Origin: Anaerolineales bacterium
GTDB taxonomy: Bacteria > Chloroflexota > Anaerolineae > Anaerolineales > Villigracilaceae
Direction: 5' to 3'
NCBI GenBank assembly: GCA_025056175.1
Contig: JANWWK010000031.1
Span: 1 to 41,487, forward strand
DNA length: 41,487 nucleotides
In this document: positions 1-7,144 of the stretch, in pieces
How the letters are laid out: each line of letters begins with the position of its first letter
Position numbering within the stretch: position 1 is the stretch's first letter
Notes under the pieces: generated by a model
Database searches by the model: none
What the model was told of the DNA's origin: nothing
What the model saw: only the letters and a program-made list of their open reading frames with translations
Program-made: the position numbers and the translations under genes

Positions 1-146
1 GGCTGCGGGGTGGGAAAGTCCGGGTCGCCAACGTGCAGGGGGATGACTCGTTTTCCGACGGCACGCGCGGCTACAATTCGGTCGTTGAGCGAGACGGTCG
101 CTGATTGGCGAATCAGGTCGAGTTGTTGATTCAGGTTCACAATCAT
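1..146 (-). CDS. PLP-dependent aminotransferase class I/II, N-terminal fragment
   Basis: Only the first 48 codons lie inside the window; the gene continues beyond the left edge. Translating the minus strand from the ATG at 146 gives a start MIVNLNQQLD followed by SLNDRIVAARAVGKRVIPLH and then VGDPDFPTPQ. The G-x-P-D-F-x-T-P element is the N-terminal motif of fold-type I aspartate/aromatic aminotransferases, where it helps form the substrate-binding pocket. A GGAG Shine-Dalgarno element sits four to five bases upstream of this ATG. The gene is divergent from the large sensory block and is separated from it by about 218 bases. Substrate specificity cannot be judged from this fragment, and the PLP lysine is outside the window. 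Confidence 0.75.
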   Translation of the reverse strand, partial: MIVNLNQQLDLIRQSATVSLNDRIVAARAVGKRVIPLHVGDPDFPTPQ

Positions 147-237
147 TCTCCGGCAGAAATTCGGGTTATTATAACGTGCGTGGCGAGGAGAGATTACAAA
201 CTCGCAAAGCCTGGATAATCGTTTTCCACACCGAACT

Positions 238-246
238 TGATATAAT
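238..246 (+). promoter_or_regulatory. Extended -10 promoter for the sensory block
   Basis: TGATATAAT matches the extended -10 consensus (TGn followed by TATAAT) perfectly. There is no convincing -35 hexamer at the usual distance, which is tolerated by extended -10 promoters. Transcription would start near 252-253 and leave a leader of about 110 bases before the first receiver gene at 365. The leader contains a possible hairpin (AGGATG around 293 pairing with CATCCT around 312). This is the best promoter-like signal upstream of the block and nothing comparable was noticed in the short gaps inside it, so it may serve the whole block. Confidence 0.55.
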
Positions 247-364
247 ACTTTCAGGTCAAACCCGCGATAAAATAGGATACAAATGGGCTGCAAGGATGCT
301 GTTATCCATACCATCCTGCTCCTCAAGTAGAATTCAGTTACGGAGATACATGTAAAGGAAGCCT

Positions 365-748
365 ATGTTCAGTGATGAAAATCTTGGCACAATTTTATAT
401 GTGGAAGATGACCCGAATAACCGCACGTTAATCCGCCGAATTTTGGGGGCCGAAGGATACACTGTGCATGAAGCACCAAACGCTGCCATAGCACTGGAAA
501 AGTTAAAAACGCTGAAACCCGACCTGATTTTGATGGACATCAACATGCCCGAAGTAGATGGCTACACCCTGACAGCGCAAATTCGCGCTATGCCGGAAAT
601 GAGCAGCGTGCCAATTATTGCGCTAACGGCCAACGTCATGAAAGGTGACCGGGAACGGTCTCTTCAGGCCGGTTGTGATGGATACATTCAAAAACCGATT
701 GACATTGACACTATTGCCGCTCAAATTCAACGATTCATGAAAAGATGA
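365..748 (+). CDS. Single-domain response regulator (CheY-like receiver)
   Basis: This 127-residue protein is a receiver domain with no output domain. The acidic pair is Asp15/Asp16 in the string YVEDD, the phosphorylatable aspartate is Asp58 in LMDINMP, the switch threonine is in ALTANV, and the conserved lysine is Lys110 in IQKP. All receiver signature residues are present, so it should accept a phosphoryl group. Such stand-alone receivers act as phosphorelay intermediates or bind a protein target. It is the first gene of the block and precedes the second receiver by six bases. AAAGGAAG just before the ATG is a good ribosome-binding site. A likely phosphodonor is the hybrid kinase at 25521-29462, but that is inferred from the shared operon only. 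Confidence 0.9.
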   Translation: MFSDENLGTILYVEDDPNNRTLIRRILGAEGYTVHEAPNAAIALEKLKTLKPDLILMDINMPEVDGYTLTAQIRAMPEMSSVPIIALTANVMKGDRERSLQAGCDGYIQKPIDIDTIAAQIQRFMKR

Positions 749-754
749 GCCTCC

Positions 755-1222
755 ATGAGCACCGATAACACCCCTCCCACCAATCCGCTCAAAGAAGCGG
801 GCCGCAAACCGGGCATCTCCAAAGATACGACCGTGCTGGTCGTGGAAGACAACGTCTCCAACTTCGTGCTGATTGCCCGTCTGCTTGGTTTCATGGGTAT
901 TCACTGCGAGTGGAAGACCTCCGGCTACGAGGTGGTCGAATACGCAGATACCCTGCCGCGCCTGGATTTGATTTTGATGGACATCCGCTTGCCATATGAA
1001 GACGGTTACGGCGCAATGAAGAAAATCCGCCAATCGGAACGGCTGAAGTCGGTGCCAATTATCGCCGTTACGGCAGAGGCCAGTCAGGAACAGATGAACA
1101 AGGCGCGCGCTGCTGGCTTCAATGGCTTTTTGGGCAAGCCGCTCGACCCCGACCGCTTTCCTGACCAGATACGTCGAATTTTGAGCGGAGAGCCCGTGTG
1201 GGAAATTCCCTACGAAGAGTGA
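755..1222 (+). CDS. Response regulator with N-terminal extension (receiver only)
   Basis: The protein has 155 residues: about 24 polar residues (MSTDNTPPTNPLKEAGRKPG and a few more), then one receiver domain. Key residues are the acidic pair in VVEDN (about residues 31-32), the phosphoacceptor Asp76 in LMDIRLP, Thr106 in AVTAEA and Lys128 in LGKPL. There is no DNA-binding or enzymatic output; the last dozen residues are acidic (EPVWEIPYEE). It differs clearly from the preceding receiver, so the two are not a recent duplication. The gene follows the first receiver by six bases. After it comes a 71-base gap with a terminator-like hairpin, the widest gap inside the block. Confidence 0.9.
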   Translation: MSTDNTPPTNPLKEAGRKPGISKDTTVLVVEDNVSNFVLIARLLGFMGIHCEWKTSGYEVVEYADTLPRLDLILMDIRLPYEDGYGAMKKIRQSERLKSVPIIAVTAEASQEQMNKARAAGFNGFLGKPLDPDRFPDQIRRILSGEPVWEIPYEE

Positions 1223-1232
1223 CAGACAAGCC

Positions 1233-1276
1233 GAGCGAGGGCTCCTCAGCAAAAAGGAAACTCTCGCTCTTTTCTT
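1233..1276 (+). terminator. Terminator- or attenuator-like hairpin
   Basis: GAGCGAG at 1233-1239 pairs with CTCGCTC at 1263-1269, and the stem can extend by one G-U and one G-C pair around a 19-base loop. It is followed immediately by TTTTCTTC. It sits between the two receiver genes and the first GAF gene. The loop is large and the T-run short, so it could terminate only part of the transcripts, giving more receiver mRNA than sensor mRNA. No folding calculation was run. Confidence 0.45.
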
Positions 1277-1293
1277 CATGAACTGGACCACGT

Positions 1294-3501
1294 ATGAACG
1301 ACACATCAACGCATTCAGTTGACTACCGAGATTTGCTTCGGATGCACGAGGCAAATTATGCCGTCTTTCAAGCAAAGACGGAAAAAGAGATTGAGCAAGC
1401 CATCCTGAAAGCGTTTCAAATCTGCCCATACGCTGGTCTTTATTACGTCGTGAACGAAGTTGGCCTGGAACGCGTTCTGACGTATAACCCTGCCAGCAAA
1501 CAAGAGATTGAAGACGCACCCGCGCAAATTGACCTGACGCCGGCGGAGATTGTGCGCTTTTTTGCGCGCGAACCTGCTGTGACGAACATCCAGCCAGAGA
1601 GTTTACCCGAAGCGTTGGTCTTGTTCCTGAGTAAACAGGCATGGGAGCGGGCAGCTGTCATCCCGGTCATGCAGGATGTGGTTGTCCTGGGCGTATTGCT
1701 GATGCTGGCGCAGCCGGGCGAGAAGATAAACCAGGACACCATTGCCCCGCTGATTTATCTGGCAGAGGCCATCCCCACTGCGCTGGATAGCGTGAAAGCC
1801 GCACGGGTGACGAAACAACGTCTGCGTGAACTGGAAAGCATTTCAGAGACCAGTCAACTGATTTCGTCCTCAAACAACCTGGAGCAACTATACGAACTAC
1901 TGCACAAGCAAATCAGCACAACCATCGGGTCAGATGTAAACGTTGCAATTGCGATTTACGAACCGCTGAACGAAACCATCGAGATTCCTTACATGGTGCA
2001 GGGTGGTGTAAAGCGCAGCGTGGAACCGTTCCCCCTCGGTGAGGGGCTGGTCTCCATTCTCATTCGTACCCGCCAACCATTAATGCTGGTAGAAGATACC
2101 GAACGGCGCGCACGCGCCCTTGGCGCAAAATTTGTGGGAGCGCCGCCAAAATCCTGGCTGGGATGTCCGCTGGTGATTAGCAACGAAGCAATTGGGGCGC
2201 TGGTGGTACAAGATTTGGTGAATGAACAGCGCTTCACGCAAGACGACTTGCGCTTTCTGATTGCGCTCTCTGCTCAGGTGGCCGGGGCCATTTACAACAT
2301 CCGTCTGTTGGAAGAAGCCCGCCGGCGCGCGCTACAACTGGAGACAGTGGCCGAAATCTCGCGCGAAGTATCCAGTTCGCTCATCATAGATAACCTGTTG
2401 CTGCAAGCGGTGAACCTGTTGCGCGAACGGTTCAATTTTTACCACGCTGCGGTATTCCTGCTCGATAAAGCAGAAGAATACGCCGTCATCCGCGAGGCTA
2501 CCGGCGAAGCCGGCGCACAGATGAAACGCGCCGAACACAAACTGGGCGTGGGATCGAAATCTCTGGTTGGGCGTGCAACGCTTGAAAAGGAAGCACAGGT
2601 GGTCAACGATGTTTCCAAAGACCAGAATTACTATCCCAACCCGCTTTTGCCAGACACAAAAGCCGAAGCCTGTTTGCCGCTCAAGGTTGGCGACCGCGTT
2701 CTAGGCGTTTTGGATGTGCAATCTACCCGCCTGTATGCTTTTACTACTGAAAATATCAAGATTTTGCAAATTCTGGCCGACCAGTTAGCAATTGCCGTTG
2801 TCAACTCGGAACTGTTTGCCGAAGCGCAAGAACGCCTTTTACAGCACCGCTTGTTTCACAATGTTACCAAAGCAGCAGCCTCTTCGACCAATATCGAAGA
2901 AGCCCTCAACAGCGCCGTACAGGGATTACAGGTGGCGCGGGGCGGCGACCAGATTGCTATTTTGCTGTCCGACAAAGAGCAGAAAACGCTGGAGGTTCGC
3001 GCCTCGATTGGTTACCCCAACGACGAATCAGCGCGTTTGAAAATCCCCTTTGGAGTGGGCATTACGGGGTGGGTTGCCGCACACAAACAGTCGCAAAGAG
3101 TGAATGATGTCACCAAAGATTCCCGCTATATCGCGGTCAACTCTAAAGTGCGTTCGGAATTGGCCCTGCCGTTAATTTACCGCAATCAAGTGCTGGGCGT
3201 GTTGAACATCGAAAGCACAAGTCTAAACGCATTCACCGAGAATGACGAGGAAATGCTCGGCACACTGGCGGGCAGCCTGGCTGCCATCATCGCCCACTCC
3301 CGTCTGCTGGAGCAATATCGCCAACAAGTAGAACGAGAACGGCTGTTGTATGAAATTACCAGCAAAGTCAGACGCACAACCGACCCGAAAAAGATTCTGG
3401 CGATTACCGCTGAAGAGCTGAGTAAAGCCACCAATGCGCACCGCACAGAGATAGCAATTGAACTGGATGATGCAGTGCGCTTACCCGCGGCGAGCAAATA
3501 G
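1294..3501 (+). CDS. Soluble multi-GAF protein without output domain
   Basis: This 735-residue protein has no signal peptide or membrane segment. It appears to hold four GAF-type modules joined by helical linkers: a divergent one at about 20-165, then about 180-340, 355-510 and 525-672. The last two carry hallmarks such as FNFYHAAVFLL, NPLLPDTKAEACLPLKVG and GVLDVQS. After the fourth GAF come a helical linker and a tail (EITSKVRRTTDPKKIL to IAIEL). This tail resembles the first helices and first strand of a further GAF domain, cut off there, and the same ending recurs in the nine membrane sensors downstream. There is no kinase, cyclase, EAL/GGDEF or DNA-binding part. GAF domains bind small molecules or mediate dimerisation; the ligand is unknown. 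A scaffold or cytoplasmic sensor role is inferred. Confidence 0.85.
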   Translation: MNDTSTHSVDYRDLLRMHEANYAVFQAKTEKEIEQAILKAFQICPYAGLYYVVNEVGLERVLTYNPASKQEIEDAPAQIDLTPAEIVRFFAREPAVTNIQPESLPEALVLFLSKQAWERAAVIPVMQDVVVLGVLLMLAQPGEKINQDTIAPLIYLAEAIPTALDSVKAARVTKQRLRELESISETSQLISSSNNLEQLYELLHKQISTTIGSDVNVAIAIYEPLNETIEIPYMVQGGVKRSVEPFPLGEGLVSILIRTRQPLMLVEDTERRARALGAKFVGAPPKSWLGCPLVISNEAIGALVVQDLVNEQRFTQDDLRFLIALSAQVAGAIYNIRLLEEARRRALQLETVAEISREVSSSLIIDNLLLQAVNLLRERFNFYHAAVFLLDKAEEYAVIREATGEAGAQMKRAEHKLGVGSKSLVGRATLEKEAQVVNDVSKDQNYYPNPLLPDTKAEACLPLKVGDRVLGVLDVQSTRLYAFTTENIKILQILADQLAIAVVNSELFAEAQERLLQHRLFHNVTKAAASSTNIEEALNSAVQGLQVARGGDQIAILLSDKEQKTLEVRASIGYPNDESARLKIPFGVGITGWVAAHKQSQRVNDVTKDSRYIAVNSKVRSELALPLIYRNQVLGVLNIESTSLNAFTENDEEMLGTLAGSLAAIIAHSRLLEQYRQQVERERLLYEITSKVRRTTDPKKILAITAEELSKATNAHRTEIAIELDDAVRLPAASK

Positions 3502-3507
3502 CAGATT

Positions 3508-5439
3508 ATGAAAGAAGCCAACCTCCTTCAACCCGCTCTCACACTTCGCTTGATGAAATGGGCAGGCAGATATTATCCGCTTCTGGTGATTGCGATTGCC
3601 AGAGTGATTTGTGGTTTCCTCGGAATTTTTCTGAGTAACATCATCAGCCGCAACAATGGGAATTTGTCCTCAGAACAAATCAATACAGTCTATTGGGTCA
3701 ATCTAGGGCTGTCGCTGCTTGGAGATTTGCTCGTCCTGGCAGTAATGGCCTCCCTCAACCGGGAGCTAATGACCCGCCTGGAACAATGGAAACACGGCAA
3801 CAAAATGAGCGAAGGACGGGTGGAATTACGGGCGTGGCAACAAGCCAATACCTTCACCTGGAATTACAGTCTGACAGGAATTGCGATTGCTGTGCTCGTC
3901 AATACGTTACCGTTGCTCGTTTTTCAATCCATCTCATTGCAGGTAAACACAAACCAGCTGCTGTACTCAGCATTTGGCACAGGCATAGCGGCTATCATTA
4001 CGCTGACCACTTCCGTTATCATTATCGAGACCCTGATGCATCCTGCACGCCTGATTCTGCTGCCCACCAGTTTCGATTTCCAGATAAAAGGTGCAGTCGG
4101 GGCGCGGCTGCGCACCAAAGTCATTCTCTCCACGCTTGCTGTCGTGATGGTGAGTGTGTTAGCGCTCGCTCCATTGGGATATTCGCGCACCTACCGGGTA
4201 ATTTACGAGACAATTGGCTCGCTGAGCACCTTACAAGAACTCCAGACGAGCATGATTGCCGTTACAATGATTGTCCTGGCGCTGGGGGGAGCGATAGCCT
4301 TCTTCAATGCGGAAACCAGCGCAGCCCCAATTCGGGAACTGGTTGAAGTCTTTCGGAACGTAGAGCGAGGCGACCTGAAACAGCGCGCGCGCGTTATCGC
4401 AACAGATGAGACTGGTGAACTCGCTATCTACTTCAACCGCATGATTGCGCGCATCGAAGAACTACAACTCAACCTGGAAAAACGGGTACAAGAGCAAACG
4501 GAAAAATTGCGTGCTTCCAACGAAGTGGGACGCATCGCCAGTACCATCCGTGACCCGGATGAATTGATTTCCCGCGTCGTGAACCTGATTGCAAAAACGT
4601 TTGATTATTACTATGTGGCTATCTTTCTGGTTTCATCCAATGGGCGCTGGGCAGAAATCGTGGATGCTACGGGTTCGGCAGGCGAAATTCTGAAAGCACG
4701 CCGGCACCGTCTGCAAGTTGGCGGCACCAGCATGGTCGGCAGCGCCATTGCTACGGGTCAGGCGCAGATTGCTATGGACGTAGGCGAAGCGGCGGTGCGC
4801 TTTAATAACCCGCTCCTGCCCAACACCCGCTCTGAGCTGGCGTTGCCGTTGATTGCTGGCGAGCGAGTCATCGGCGCACTGGATGTGCAATCCGTCCGCG
4901 AAGCCGATTTTAAGCCAGATGACATCACCACTCTCCAAAGCCTGGCCAGCCAGGTGGCCATCGCTATCGAAAATGCGCGTCTGTTCCGCGAAATGGAAGA
5001 TGCCCTGACCGAACTACGTCAAACCAACCGCCAATACATCCTTTCAGCCTGGCAGGAACAACTTCAAGCCGGAAAATTAGAATACATCGTCAAAGCGCCT
5101 GATGTTTCGGAAGCGAAAGAAACCCGAGAAATTTCGGTCAATTTAAGCGTGCGCGACCAGCCGATTGGCTACATTCGCCTGGAAACGAGTGGAGAGTGGA
5201 CGGAAGAAGACCAGGCATGGGTCGAATCGCTCGCCACCCAGGTTGCCATCTCTCTGGAGAACGCCCGGCTGGTGGAAGACAGCAACCAGGCCGCAACACG
5301 CGAACGTCTTTCGGCCTCGATTATTCAAAGGCTGTGGTCCAGCCAATCGGTGGATGGCATTCTGCAAACCGCTGTGCGCGAGCTCGGACGCGCACTGGAA
5401 GCCTCTGAAGCCGCCATTGAACTTAAATTGGAGAAGTAA
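3508..5439 (+). CDS. Membrane sensor: 6 TM, HAMP, GAF, truncated GAF tail
   Basis: The protein has 643 residues. Hydrophobic segments lie at about 22-46, 61-83, 118-142, 151-175, 203-225 and 246-268. A HAMP linker follows (268-322; note the GDLKQRARV and DETGELA elements), then a coiled coil (LEKRVQEQTEKLRASNE) and a GAF domain at about 345-492 with NPLLPNTRSELALPL and GALDVQS. Next is a C-terminal GAF half at about 540-590 (VNLSVRDQPIGYIRLE to ISLENARL) and the shared truncated tail (598-640). There is no Cache insertion. A six-helix plus HAMP layout is known from some class III adenylate cyclases, but no cyclase domain is present here. It lies six bases after the soluble GAF protein. The ligand is unknown. 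Confidence 0.85.
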   Translation: MKEANLLQPALTLRLMKWAGRYYPLLVIAIARVICGFLGIFLSNIISRNNGNLSSEQINTVYWVNLGLSLLGDLLVLAVMASLNRELMTRLEQWKHGNKMSEGRVELRAWQQANTFTWNYSLTGIAIAVLVNTLPLLVFQSISLQVNTNQLLYSAFGTGIAAIITLTTSVIIIETLMHPARLILLPTSFDFQIKGAVGARLRTKVILSTLAVVMVSVLALAPLGYSRTYRVIYETIGSLSTLQELQTSMIAVTMIVLALGGAIAFFNAETSAAPIRELVEVFRNVERGDLKQRARVIATDETGELAIYFNRMIARIEELQLNLEKRVQEQTEKLRASNEVGRIASTIRDPDELISRVVNLIAKTFDYYYVAIFLVSSNGRWAEIVDATGSAGEILKARRHRLQVGGTSMVGSAIATGQAQIAMDVGEAAVRFNNPLLPNTRSELALPLIAGERVIGALDVQSVREADFKPDDITTLQSLASQVAIAIENARLFREMEDALTELRQTNRQYILSAWQEQLQAGKLEYIVKAPDVSEAKETREISVNLSVRDQPIGYIRLETSGEWTEEDQAWVESLATQVAISLENARLVEDSNQAATRERLSASIIQRLWSSQSVDGILQTAVRELGRALEASEAAIELKLEK

Positions 5440-5445
5440 ACACTC

Positions 5446-7122
5446 ATGTCCTTCGACGCTTCCTTCCAAAAGCCATCGTCTCTTGCTTTGGGAGATTTAT
5501 GGAACACCCTGACGCAACCTTCGCGCCAGGTAACTGACTCTTACGAGCGACGCGAGGCACAACTGACTAGCGCGATAGCTCTGTTGAACATTCTGTTTAA
5601 CAGCGTGGCGGCCGTGTTTACCCCCGGACAGGACCTGCGCGAAATCCTGCTGGCTTTCGGTCCACTGATTGGCCTTTCGGTAACGGCCTATCTCATAGCA
5701 CGCACACGGTTCTTTCGGTTGGGCGCTTTTCTGATTGTGGTTGGCTTGTTTGCTTCAGCATATAGCGCAATTGTCTTTGTAAGGCGCGATGTAGTATATA
5801 GCCTGTTGGTTTATATCAGTTTGGGATTAGCGGTAGGAAGCGCACTGCTTTCGGGGTGGGCTGTTTTTCTTTTGTTGGGAATCAATGCCGCAGTTGTCCT
5901 GTTTGGTTTACCGGCGCTGGGGGTTGCACTGCCCGAAAACCTGGGCGGAGCACTCGGCCCACTCACGAACCTGGGATTGGTGCTTATCGTCTTGAACTAC
6001 TTCCGCAGGCAAATCGAACAACAACGGCTTCTAGATGCACAACGCGCTAACCAGGAATTAGCGAACATTCGCGAAACTCTGGAGGAGCGCATCGAAGAGC
6101 GTACCAAGGAATTGAACCGGCGCACTGCACAACTCGAAGCCTCTACAATCATAGCACGCTCTGCTGCAACCATACATAACCTGGATGAACTGCTGAAAAA
6201 CGTGGTAGAACAAATTGCCGAACGCTTTGGCTATTATCACGCCGGCATTTTCCTGACCGACCCTGGTGAGAAATTCGTCATCTTGCAGGCTGCATCATCC
6301 GAAGGTGGAAAGAAACTGATAGAGCGCGGCTACAAAGCCGCCATCGGACGACAAGGCATCGTAGGGTATGCTGCCTACCAGAAACGCCCGCGCATCGTGC
6401 ATGATGTTTCAGCCGACAGCACCTATCTCTACCTTCAGGAATTACCCGAAACGCAATCTGAGTTGGCCCTGCCGCTCATTGCCCGTAACCGCGTCATCGG
6501 CGTGCTGGATATTCAGGCGGACGAACGCAATGCTTTCAAATTCGATGATATTTCCACCTTGCAAAACATGGCCGACCAGGTGGCCCTGGCCATAGACAAC
6601 ACTATCCTGTTGCAGCAAAGCGAAGCCAGCCTGCAAGAACTGAGGGCACTTAACGCCGCCAACGTTGCAAACACCTGGCAGATTCGCCTGAAACAGACCC
6701 GGCAGGGTTTCGTCTATACACCACTGGGAATCTCTGCAATTTCAGAAGAGTATTCTTCCGCAACACAATCCCTCAACGAAAAGACGATGGTTATTCCGGT
6801 CAATCTGCGCGGGAAGGTCATCGGCAACATCATACTCAAGCGCAAAGAAAGCGAGCGCCCCTGGAACGAAGCCGAGCGTGAAATGGCGGAACGTATCGCC
6901 GGACAGGTTGCGTTTGCGTTAGATAATGCCCACACCCTGGAAGAATCGCAACGCCGTGCCGCACGCGAACAAACCGTTAGCGAGTTCTCCAACTACTTCA
7001 ACCGTTCTCTCGATATCGATTCGTTGTTAGAAAACGCCGTCCGCAAATTACACACCCTGCCACAGGTGGCAGAAGTCTCGGTGTTCATCCATCCAGAGAG
7101 AGCAAACCAGAAAATGAAATAA
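5446..7122 (+). CDS. Membrane sensor: 6 TM, coiled coil, GAF, truncated GAF tail (no HAMP)
   Basis: The protein has 558 residues. About six hydrophobic segments lie between 42 and 187, with very short loops and no sizeable extracytoplasmic domain. A coiled coil follows directly (RRQIEQQRLLDAQRANQE to about 232, containing LEERIEERTKEL), then a GAF domain at about 245-388 (FGYYHAGIFL, RQGIVGYAA, ETQSELALPL, GVLDIQ). A C-terminal GAF half at about 447-497 (VNLRGKVIGNIIL to ALDNAHTLEE) and the truncated tail at 508-549 (VSEFSNYFNRSLDIDSLLEN to VAEVSVFI) close the protein. In this copy the usual NPDLPxTRSE loop is altered to QELPETQSE, so its GAF pocket may differ. There is no HAMP and no catalytic domain. 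It most likely senses membrane state or a membrane partner and passes this to a shared output. Confidence 0.84.
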   Translation: MSFDASFQKPSSLALGDLWNTLTQPSRQVTDSYERREAQLTSAIALLNILFNSVAAVFTPGQDLREILLAFGPLIGLSVTAYLIARTRFFRLGAFLIVVGLFASAYSAIVFVRRDVVYSLLVYISLGLAVGSALLSGWAVFLLLGINAAVVLFGLPALGVALPENLGGALGPLTNLGLVLIVLNYFRRQIEQQRLLDAQRANQELANIRETLEERIEERTKELNRRTAQLEASTIIARSAATIHNLDELLKNVVEQIAERFGYYHAGIFLTDPGEKFVILQAASSEGGKKLIERGYKAAIGRQGIVGYAAYQKRPRIVHDVSADSTYLYLQELPETQSELALPLIARNRVIGVLDIQADERNAFKFDDISTLQNMADQVALAIDNTILLQQSEASLQELRALNAANVANTWQIRLKQTRQGFVYTPLGISAISEEYSSATQSLNEKTMVIPVNLRGKVIGNIILKRKESERPWNEAEREMAERIAGQVAFALDNAHTLEESQRRAAREQTVSEFSNYFNRSLDIDSLLENAVRKLHTLPQVAEVSVFIHPERANQKMK

Positions 7123-7144
7123 GTTCTCGATTTGGAACCTGCCC

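Noticed and set aside
623-1642. Long minus-strand open frame (339 codons) opposite the receiver and multi-GAF genes
   Set aside because: It is antisense to two clear receiver/GAF reading frames, shows no recognisable motif and spans the intergenic gap; it is a shadow of codon usage.
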